This document shows positions 1 through 4,789 of a stretch of 5,955 nt of DNA, piece after piece. The stretch covers positions 1 to 5,955 of the forward strand of contig JACSSB010000166.1 in NCBI GenBank assembly GCA_014879435.1, in the 5' to 3' direction. The notes beneath the pieces were generated by a model. It saw nothing but the letters and a program-made list of their open reading frames with translations. It was not told the DNA's origin and made no database searches. Positions within the stretch are counted from its first letter, which is position 1. Each line of letters opens with the position of its first letter. The position numbers were made by a program, and so were the translations under genes. Origin of the DNA: Phycisphaerales bacterium. GTDB taxonomy: Bacteria; Pseudomonadota; Gammaproteobacteria; Competibacterales; Competibacteraceae.

Positions 1-46
1 CCACTCCCAACGAATCACCGAATTTGCGGACCTTGAGTTCGACCAT
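1..46 (-). CDS. AbrB/MazE-family antitoxin, N-terminal fragment (runs off the left edge)
   Basis: Read on the minus strand, ATG at 46-44 opens a frame giving MVELKVRKFGDSLGV before the window ends. The pattern of a short beta-strand followed by K-x-G-(N/D)-S-x-G-V is the N-terminal signature of the swapped-hairpin AbrB/MazE/SpoVT DNA-binding fold. Such proteins are usually antitoxins of about 70-90 residues that repress their own operon and neutralise a toxin encoded just downstream. An AGGAAA ribosome-binding site at 60-55 precedes the ATG by 8 nt and supports the start. Only 15 residues are visible, so the family call rests on one motif. A toxin gene (MazF/PemK, or PIN/VapC type) would lie beyond the left edge and cannot be seen. 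The alternative is a solitary AbrB-like regulator. Confidence 0.62.
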   Translation of the reverse strand, partial: MVELKVRKFGDSLGV

Positions 47-71
47 CGTTCAAGTTTCCTAATAGTGCGCC

Positions 72-350
72 TTAAGCTGTGCTTGCTGTCATCCCCGCGA
101 ATGCAGGGAACCAGGAGGACATCGCAGGTACTGGATTCCCGCCTTCGCGGGAATGACGATGAGGTTAAGTTGTACTTGCTGTCATCTCTACGCAAGCGGG
201 GAACCAGGGGGACATCGAAGGTACTGGATTCCCGTCTTCGCGGGAATGACGATGAGGTTAAGTTGTACTTGCTGTCATCCCCGCGAATGCGGGGAACCAG
301 GGGGACATCGTAGGTACTGGATTCCCGCCTTCGCGGGAATGACGATGAAG
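72..350. repeat. Three tandem 93-bp units of paired inverted REP/dRS3-like hairpins
   Basis: Units run 72-164, 165-257 and 258-350 with an exact 93-bp period. By eye units 1 and 3 differ at 6 positions and units 2 and 3 at about 8. Each unit has a left arm starting GTCATCCCCGCGAATG and a right arm starting CTGGATTCCCGC. Each arm is a hairpin. The right arms pair ATTCCCGC with GCGGGAAT around CTTC (135-154, 228-247, 321-340; one G-T wobble in unit 2). The left arm of unit 3 pairs CCCCGC with GCGGGG around GAAT (279-294), while those of units 1 and 2 have decayed. The left arm matches the reverse complement of the right arm at about 23 of 27 positions, so the two arms are inverted copies, like a BIME. 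The core ATTCCC-N8-GGGAAT fits the neisserial dRS3 consensus. The array lies downstream of the esterase and upstream of the antitoxin. No T-run follows the hairpins, so it is not a standard terminator, though it may stabilise or attenuate transcripts. The repetitive short reading frames here are not genes. Confidence 0.93.
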
Positions 351-375
351 TGAAGTACAGAGAAGTGCAGAGCGC

Positions 376-1059
376 TCAGATAGCCAATACTCGCTCCAGC
401 CACTTCGCGATATCGCGAATTTCCTCCCAGCAGACTTCGTGGCCCATGTCGTACTCCTGCCATTCCACCCGATAAGCCAAGCTCTCCAACAACTCGGCAC
501 TTTGCCGCCCATAGCGCAATGGGATCACCGCATCGTAGCCGCCGTGGGCCATAAAAATGGGCGTTTGCTGATTAGCGGGGCGCCGTTCGCTGTTCAGTGT
601 GCTGGCCAGGGGAAGGTAGCAGGAGAGGGCTAGGATACCGGCCAGTGAATCGGGGTAACGCAGCCCAGTGTGCAACGCCATAGCTCCGCCTTGGGAAAAA
701 CCGGCCAGCACGATGCGTTCGGCGGGAATTCCACGTTTTTTCTCACGTTCAAGCAGAGCATTAATCGCGCGTTCGGACGCATGAACCCCATCGGGATCTT
801 CCCGGCGCGGTAGATCGGTGCTCAGCACGTCATACCAAGCCCGCATCCGCATGCCGCCGTTGATGGTAACCGGGCAAATCGGCGCATTGGGGAAAACGAA
901 GCGAATGCCCAATTCCGGCGGCAGGCGCAGTTCGGGCACGATAGGCTCGAAGTCGTGGGCATCGGCGCCCAATCCATGCATCCAAATTACACTGGAGCGA
1001 ACGGGGCTGGTCGGTTCGATCTCGACGGTGGTCAGCGGGGTGTCAGTGGTGTCGGTCAT
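376..1059 (-). CDS. Carboxylesterase/phospholipase-family alpha/beta-hydrolase (EstB/YpfH-like)
   Basis: A 227-residue cytosolic alpha/beta-hydrolase of the phospholipase/carboxylesterase family (Abhydrolase_2), whose members hydrolyse short-chain esters, lysophospholipids or acyl-thioesters. Visible motifs, numbered from the chosen ATG: the oxyanion-hole region WMHGLGAD (26-33), the nucleophile elbow GFSQGG with Ser122, the acid HGGYDAVIP with Asp176, and GHEV with His207. A complete Ser-Asp-His triad is therefore present. Length fits the family (about 215-235). The start ATG at 1059 has GGAAA 6 nt upstream; an upstream TTG at 1086 would add nine residues but has no such support. The gene is divergent from lptM and ends next to the REP-like array. 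No signal peptide or membrane segment is seen. The true substrate cannot be told from sequence. The position, next to lptM-lysA, is often taken by cyaY in related genomes. Confidence 0.93.
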   Translation of the reverse strand: MTDTTDTPLTTVEIEPTSPVRSSVIWMHGLGADAHDFEPIVPELRLPPELGIRFVFPNAPICPVTINGGMRMRAWYDVLSTDLPRREDPDGVHASERAINALLEREKKRGIPAERIVLAGFSQGGAMALHTGLRYPDSLAGILALSCYLPLASTLNSERRPANQQTPIFMAHGGYDAVIPLRYGRQSAELLESLAYRVEWQEYDMGHEVCWEEIRDIAKWLERVLAI

Positions 1060-1065
1060 GAGCGA

Positions 1066-1070
1066 TTTCC
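1066..1070 (-). promoter_or_regulatory. Ribosome-binding site of the esterase gene
   Basis: GGAAA on the minus strand, 6 nt before the ATG at 1059-1057. It decides between this ATG and the upstream in-frame TTG at 1086. Confidence 0.6.
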
Positions 1071-1091
1071 GTGAATGAGCGATCAAACGGC

Positions 1092-1120
1092 ATTACCCGC
1101 GAAGCGCCCCAGCTTGTCAA
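1092..1120 (-). promoter_or_regulatory. Candidate sigma70 promoter of the esterase gene
   Basis: On the minus strand a perfect -35 box TTGACA (1120-1115) is followed after 17 bp by GGTAAT (1097-1092), which matches four of six positions of TATAAT. Transcription would start near 1085, giving a leader of about 26 nt before the esterase ATG. The -35 box lies inside the palindrome at 1110-1124. This is a motif match only. Confidence 0.42.
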
Positions 1121-1124
1121 GCTG
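1110..1124. promoter_or_regulatory. Perfect 15-bp palindrome, operator-like, in the divergent intergenic region
   Basis: CAGCTTG-T-CAAGCTG is a perfect 7-bp inverted repeat around a single central base. It covers the candidate -35 box of the esterase promoter and lies 22 bp upstream of the candidate -10 box for lptM. The form suits a dimeric repressor site. With a one-base spacer it cannot form a good hairpin over its full length, so binding as DNA is more plausible than an RNA structure. The cognate regulator is not identifiable. Confidence 0.4.
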
Positions 1125-1146
1125 CGCCGCCCAAGGTGTGGCGCGC

Positions 1147-1152
1147 TATACT
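1147..1152 (+). promoter_or_regulatory. Candidate -10 box for the lptM-lysA operon
   Basis: TATACT matches five of six positions of the sigma70 -10 consensus and lies 39 bp before the lptM ATG. No good -35 box is found at 16-18 bp upstream, where the sequence is GC-rich. The call is therefore weak and would need an activator or a relaxed -35. Confidence 0.35.
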
Positions 1153-1179
1153 GACGGCACTTTTTCGCTCCAACCTGCT

Positions 1180-1183
1180 GGAA
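1180..1183 (+). promoter_or_regulatory. Ribosome-binding site of lptM
   Basis: GGAA, 8 nt before the ATG at 1192. It selects this start over an in-frame ATG at 1075, which would bury the lipoprotein signal peptide about 40 residues inside the protein. Confidence 0.5.
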
Positions 1184-1191
1184 TTGTCTCG

Positions 1192-1344
1192 ATGCCTAAA
1201 TTTCGTTCTGGACGGGCGTTGCTGGGGCTGTGGTTGATCGCGCTGCTGGTCGGTTGCGGTCAGAAGGGACCGCTGTATCTGCCCAAGCCCGAGTCACCAC
1301 CGCCATCGTCATCGTCCGAGCAACCCCCTACTGTGAAACCTTGA
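1192..1344 (+). CDS. lptM: LptM/YifL-type small outer-membrane lipoprotein
   Basis: A 50-residue lipoprotein precursor. The basic N-terminus MPKFRSGR is followed by a hydrophobic stretch (about residues 9-20) and a lipobox LLVGC, with the lipidated cysteine at residue 22. The mature part starts CGQKGPLYLP, the hallmark of the LptM/YifL family, and continues as a Pro/Ser-rich tail of about 20 residues. In E. coli LptM binds the LptD-LptE translocon and helps LptD mature, so the expected location is the periplasmic face of the outer membrane. Mature length (29 residues) is within the short, variable range of this family. It is the first gene of the plus-strand cluster, and its stop codon is only 2 nt before the lysA ATG, so the two are surely co-transcribed. 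A longer in-frame start at 1075 is rejected because signal peptides must be N-terminal. The family call is firm; the LptD-related role is carried over from E. coli. Confidence 0.88.
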   Translation: MPKFRSGRALLGLWLIALLVGCGQKGPLYLPKPESPPPSSSSEQPPTVKP

Positions 1345-1346
1345 TC

Positions 1347-2594
1347 ATGGATCATTTCGAATATCGCGATGGCCGACTGTATGCCGAAGCGGTGCCGGTC
1401 ACCGAAATCACGGCGGCGGTAGGTACGCCTTGTTATATCTACTCCCGCGCCACTATCGAGCGGCACTGGCGGGCTTTCGATCAAGCCTTTGGCGCACATC
1501 CTCATCTGGTCTGCTACGCGGTCAAGGCCAATAGTAATCTGGCAGTGCTGAACGTACTGGCCCGGTTGGGGTCCGGTTTCGATATCGTCTCGGGCGGCGA
1601 ACTGGAGCGGGTGCTGGCGGCGGGTGGCGATGCCAGCAAGATCGTATTTTCCGGGGTCGGCAAGCGTCGCGACGAGTTGGAACGGGCGCTGGCGGTAGGA
1701 ATTCGCTGTTTCAATGTCGAATCTGAAGCGGAACTGAGCCTGTTGGAGCAGGTCGCGGCGGCTCAGGGTCGCAAAGCACCGGTTTCCTTGCGGGTCAATC
1801 CCGATGTAGACGCCCAGACCCATCCTTATATTTCCACCGGACTCAAACAAAATAAATTCGGTATCGGAGTGGAGCGGGCGCTAGCGGTCTATGCGCAAGC
1901 CGCCGCTTCGCCGCATCTGAACGTTATCGGTATGGATTGCCATATCGGCTCGCAGTTGACCCAAGTGGCGCCGTTCGTAGACGCCCTGGAACGGGTGCTG
2001 GCGCTAACAGCGCGGCTGGAAGCAGAAGGGATTCATCTTCACCATCTCGACCTGGGTGGAGGCTTGGGTATCCGCTATCGCGATGAAAAGCCACCGCTGC
2101 CCGCCGAGCACGCCAGCGCACTGCTGAAATGCTTGCAAGGTCGACCTTACGAGATCCTGATCGAGCCGGGTCGGGCGATTGTGGGTAACGCTGGTCTTCT
2201 GGTGACCCGTGTGGAGTTGCTAAAGCCGGGTGAAGATAAGCATTTCGCGGTGGTCGATGCGGCGATGAACGATCTAATACGGCCCGCGTTATATTCCGCT
2301 TGGCAGGAAATCATTCCGGTCGAACAGCGCACGCAAGGGACGCCGTGCTGCTACGACGTGGTGGGTCCGATCTGCGAAACCGGCGATTTTTTAGGCAAGG
2401 ATCGTGCATTGAATGTCGAGCCGGGTGATTTACTGGCAGTGCGCTCTGCAGGCGCTTACGGTTTTGTCATGAGCTCTAACTACAATTCCCGGCCGCGCGC
2501 TGTCGAAGTGATGGTGGACGGCGACCGCTTCCATGTGGTGCGTCAGCGGGAGACGGTGGCGGAACTGTATGCCGGTGAAGCTTTATTGCCGTGA
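1347..2594 (+). CDS. lysA: Diaminopimelate decarboxylase
   Basis: LysA (415 aa) decarboxylates meso-diaminopimelate to L-lysine, the last step of bacterial lysine synthesis, in the cytosol. It is a PLP enzyme of the alanine-racemase/ornithine-decarboxylase fold. Visible motifs: CYAVKANSN with Lys60 as the PLP Schiff-base lysine; FDIVSGGE (78-85); HIGSQ (199-203); GGGLG (237-241), which holds the PLP phosphate; EPGR (273-276); and ICETGD with the catalytic Cys343 and Glu344, supplied across the dimer interface. The C-terminal barrel has GAYGFVMSSNYNSRPR (369-384), including the conserved Tyr371. Length matches family norms (about 415-420). The ATG at 1347 fits the usual N-terminus; an upstream in-frame GTG at 1230 lies inside lptM and is rejected. 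No clear Shine-Dalgarno sequence precedes the ATG, so translation is probably coupled to lptM. dapF, which makes the substrate, lies two genes downstream. Confidence 0.98.
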   Translation: MDHFEYRDGRLYAEAVPVTEITAAVGTPCYIYSRATIERHWRAFDQAFGAHPHLVCYAVKANSNLAVLNVLARLGSGFDIVSGGELERVLAAGGDASKIVFSGVGKRRDELERALAVGIRCFNVESEAELSLLEQVAAAQGRKAPVSLRVNPDVDAQTHPYISTGLKQNKFGIGVERALAVYAQAAASPHLNVIGMDCHIGSQLTQVAPFVDALERVLALTARLEAEGIHLHHLDLGGGLGIRYRDEKPPLPAEHASALLKCLQGRPYEILIEPGRAIVGNAGLLVTRVELLKPGEDKHFAVVDAAMNDLIRPALYSAWQEIIPVEQRTQGTPCCYDVVGPICETGDFLGKDRALNVEPGDLLAVRSAGAYGFVMSSNYNSRPRAVEVMVDGDRFHVVRQRETVAELYAGEALLP

Positions 2595-2632
2595 AGACCG
2601 ATACTTGAAAGTACCGCGAGAGCATCCATAAC

Positions 2633-2638
2633 AAGGAG
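2633..2638 (+). promoter_or_regulatory. Strong ribosome-binding site of the CoA-binding protein gene
   Basis: AAGGAG, 8 nt before the ATG at 2647. It fixes that start over a second in-frame ATG nine codons later. Confidence 0.8.
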
Positions 2639-2646
2639 TCAGCTTC

Positions 2647-3069
2647 ATGAACTCTGGTTTTAGTAATCCCTCCATGGACGAGATTCGCACCCTGTTGCAA
2701 CGAATCAAAACCATCGCCGTGGTCGGGCTGTCGCCTTCCCCACACCGGCCTAGTTATGGCGTGGCCAAGGCGTTACAGAAATTTGGTTATCGCATCATCC
2801 CGGTCAATCCCGCCGTGTCGGAAGTTTTGGGCGAGAAAGCTTATCCGAGTCTGCGCGATGTACCCGAAGCGGTGGATTTGGTCGATGTATTCCGTGAGTC
2901 TCATCATGTTGCCGCCATCGTCGATGACTGTATCGCGCTTAATTTGCCAGCACTCTGGCTGCAAGATGGGGTCATTGATGCACCAGCGGCGGCGCGCGCA
3001 CAAGCGGCAGGCATGACCGTAGTCATGGATCGCTGCCTCTACCGCGACTATATCCAGTTGATGCCGTGA
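2647..3069 (+). CDS. CoA-binding Rossmann-fold protein (CoA_binding_2, YccU-like)
   Basis: A 140-residue single-domain cytosolic protein of the CoA_binding_2 family (E. coli YccU type), related to the CoA-binding domain of succinyl-CoA synthetase. Visible motifs: IAVVGLSPSPHRPSYGVA (23-40), the first beta-strand, glycine loop and helix of the Rossmann fold; IIPVNP (50-55) at the second strand; VDLVDVFR (76-83); LWLQDGV (103-109); and a terminal VVMDRC (125-130), whose Cys130 is typical of the family. Length is normal (about 135-145). No catalytic role is established for these proteins, and CoA binding is inferred from the fold. It sits 52 nt after lysA and 49 nt before a GNAT-nitrilase gene, inside an operon where lysA and dapF are normally close together. 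The partner may therefore be the acetyl-CoA-using neighbour, but that is inference. Confidence 0.92.
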   Translation: MNSGFSNPSMDEIRTLLQRIKTIAVVGLSPSPHRPSYGVAKALQKFGYRIIPVNPAVSEVLGEKAYPSLRDVPEAVDLVDVFRESHHVAAIVDDCIALNLPALWLQDGVIDAPAAARAQAAGMTVVMDRCLYRDYIQLMP

Positions 3070-3118
3070 GCGCACTGCTCGCTTCCAATCCTCGAATCTT
3101 GGCTACTTTGGTTTCTCA

Positions 3119-4720
3119 ATGACTGACAGAACTTCCGAATCTCCGGTTCAGCCGCAAGCGACCGAATCTCCGATCCAGCATCGAGTCCTCGACCATCCAG
3201 TCCAGCACCGGCTGAAGCTGCGCAACTTGCGCCTGTCCGATTACAGTGATGTCGAAGAGATCATGGAAGCGGTCTATCCCAACATGGACGGAGCCTGGAG
3301 TCGTGAGCAATTCGCCTCACAGATTGCCCGTTTCCCGGAAGGGCAAATCTGTATCGAGGATAACGGCAAGGTAGTGGCTGCCACCATCAGTCTGATCGTG
3401 GATTACAGCCGTTACGGTGACCGCCACACCTACAATCAAATCATCGGGGATGGTTACCTCACCACCCATGATCCCAACGGTGATACCTTGTACGGCGTGG
3501 ATATCTTCGTGCATCACGACTATCGCGATATGCGGCTCGGTCGGCGGCTATACGATGCGCGCAAGGAGTTGTGCGAAAAGCTCAATTTGCGTGCCATCGT
3601 CGTCGGTGGCCGCATTCCTGGTTATGGCAAGCACGCCCCAACCATGACGCCCCAGCAATATGTAGAACAGGTACGCGCCAAGGAATTGGTCGATCCCATC
3701 CTGACTTTCCAGTTGGCCAACGATTTCCATGTGCGCAAGATCGTGACCGGCTATCTGCCCGACGATACCGAGTCTCAAGCCTATGCGGTGTTGCTGGAGT
3801 GGTTGAACATCTTTTACGAAGAGAAGGAAGTCTTGATCGGTGGCCGCAAGTCGGTGGTGCGGATCGGGGCGGTACAGTGGCAGATGCGGCAGACCTCCTC
3901 ATTGGAGGATCTGTTGCAGCAAGTCGAGTACTTCGTGGATGCGGTGGCGGGCTACAAGACCGATATCGTGCTATTCCCGGAATTCTTCAATGGCCCATTA
4001 ATGGCACAGTTCAATCAGCGCAATACCGCCGAGGCGGTACGACAACTGGCCGAATACACCGAACCGCTACGCGACGCTATCGTACAGCTGGCTGTGGCTT
4101 ATAATGTTAACATTATCGCCGGAAGTATGCCGGAATACGGTGGTGGAGTGTTGTACAATGCAGCCTATCTGTGTCGGCGTGATGGGACTTGGGACAAGCA
4201 GTCCAAGTTACATATCACGCCAGACGAGCACTCTTATTGGGGTTTGCAAGGAGGGGACTCGCTCCAGGTGTTCGAACTGGATGTCGGCAAGATCGGTATT
4301 TTGATTTGCTATGACGTGGAATTCCCGGAACTGCCGCGTTTATTGGCCGATCAGGGCATGCAGATTCTGTTCGTACCGTTCTGGACCGATACCAAGAATG
4401 CCTACCTGCGGGTGCGGCGCTGCGCACAGGCGCGTGCCATCGAAAACGAATGCTATGTGGTCATTTCTGGCAGCGTCGGTAACTTGCCACGCGTGGAGAA
4501 CATGGACATGCAGTATGCCCAGGCGGCGGTATTTACCCCATCCGACTTCGCCTTTCCACACGATGCGATTGCCGCCGAGGCGACACCGAATACCGAAATG
4601 ACCCTGATCGTCGATCTGGATCTGGATAACCTCAAGGAAATGCGTATGCATGGCAGTGTGCGCAATTTTCGTGATCGACGGCTGGATTTATACAAGATCG
4701 CGTGGACCGGTCGGAGCTGA
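3119..4720 (+). CDS. Bifunctional GNAT acetyltransferase-nitrilase (carbon-nitrogen hydrolase) fusion
   Basis: A 533-residue two-domain enzyme. Residues 1-30 are a poorly conserved tail. Residues about 31-235 form a GNAT-type N-acetyltransferase: VDIFVHHDYRDMRLGRRLYDA (127-147, part shown) is motif A, the acetyl-CoA loop, with Arg139 where the canonical RxxGxG has Gly. GGRIPGYG (163-170) and DPILTFQLANDF (192-203) follow. Residues about 246-530 form a nitrilase-superfamily amidase with all catalytic residues: Glu288 in LFPEFFNG, Lys363 in QSKLHITPDE, Cys397 in ILICYDVEFPE. This matches the nitrilase branch known for N-terminal RimI-like acetyltransferase fusions (branch 12, from memory), whose substrate is unknown. 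No signal peptide is seen, so it is cytosolic. The ATG at 3119 is the first start after an in-frame stop, but no convincing Shine-Dalgarno precedes it. Context with a CoA-binding protein and diaminopimelate enzymes is suggestive only. Confidence 0.95.
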   Translation: MTDRTSESPVQPQATESPIQHRVLDHPVQHRLKLRNLRLSDYSDVEEIMEAVYPNMDGAWSREQFASQIARFPEGQICIEDNGKVVAATISLIVDYSRYGDRHTYNQIIGDGYLTTHDPNGDTLYGVDIFVHHDYRDMRLGRRLYDARKELCEKLNLRAIVVGGRIPGYGKHAPTMTPQQYVEQVRAKELVDPILTFQLANDFHVRKIVTGYLPDDTESQAYAVLLEWLNIFYEEKEVLIGGRKSVVRIGAVQWQMRQTSSLEDLLQQVEYFVDAVAGYKTDIVLFPEFFNGPLMAQFNQRNTAEAVRQLAEYTEPLRDAIVQLAVAYNVNIIAGSMPEYGGGVLYNAAYLCRRDGTWDKQSKLHITPDEHSYWGLQGGDSLQVFELDVGKIGILICYDVEFPELPRLLADQGMQILFVPFWTDTKNAYLRVRRCAQARAIENECYVVISGSVGNLPRVENMDMQYAQAAVFTPSDFAFPHDAIAAEATPNTEMTLIVDLDLDNLKEMRMHGSVRNFRDRRLDLYKIAWTGRS

Positions 4721-4732
4721 ACAAAGCTCCGA
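4711..4732 (+). other. Stem-loop spanning the stop codon of the GNAT-nitrilase gene
   Basis: TCGGAGCT (4711-4718) pairs perfectly with AGCTCCGA (4725-4732) around a 6-nt loop GAACAA. The TGA stop (4718-4720) lies at the top of the stem and in the loop. No T-run follows, so it is not a canonical rho-independent terminator. It may attenuate or protect the transcript before dapF, or be chance. Confidence 0.5.
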
Positions 4733-4772
4733 GAACTACCGTAGGCAGTGTCCATCGGTCGAGGTTCACCTA

Positions 4773-4779
4773 AAGGAGG
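4773..4779 (+). promoter_or_regulatory. Near-perfect Shine-Dalgarno sequence of dapF
   Basis: AAGGAGG, 10 nt before the ATG at 4790. It is the strongest ribosome-binding site in the window. It selects this start over an in-frame GTG at 4748. Confidence 0.85.
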
Positions 4780-4789
4780 AACCGCCGCC

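Noticed and set aside
65..353. Two overlapping plus-strand reading frames and two minus-strand frames with repetitive peptides
   Set aside because: They come from the 93-bp repeat, whose length is a multiple of three and so keeps frames open. There is no ribosome-binding site or protein-like composition.
72..375. Rho-independent terminator for the esterase gene
   Set aside because: The hairpins are strong, but none is followed by a T-run on the minus strand.
60..400. CRISPR array
   Set aside because: The repeat unit is a near-identical 93 bp with no variable spacers, and the hairpin arms alternate in orientation.
1060..1086. Longer esterase from TTG at 1086
   Set aside because: The ATG at 1059 has a ribosome-binding site and gives the normal family N-terminus.
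1114..1152. TTGTCA (1114-1119) as the -35 box paired with TATACT (1147-1152)
   Set aside because: The spacer would be 27 bp, far too long for sigma70.
1075..1191. N-terminal extension of lptM from an ATG at 1075
   Set aside because: It would place about 40 residues before the lipoprotein signal peptide, and it overlaps the divergent promoter region.
1230..1346. Longer LysA starting from GTG at 1230
   Set aside because: The extra 39 codons are the lptM sequence read in another frame and match no LysA N-terminus.
3571..4104. A 177-codon plus-strand frame inside the GNAT-nitrilase gene
   Set aside because: It is a shadow of the true frame, which holds all the family motifs. Its own peptide resembles nothing I recognise.
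4748..4789. Longer DapF from GTG at 4748
   Set aside because: The strong Shine-Dalgarno at 4773-4779 points to the ATG at 4790, whose N-terminus matches DapF.
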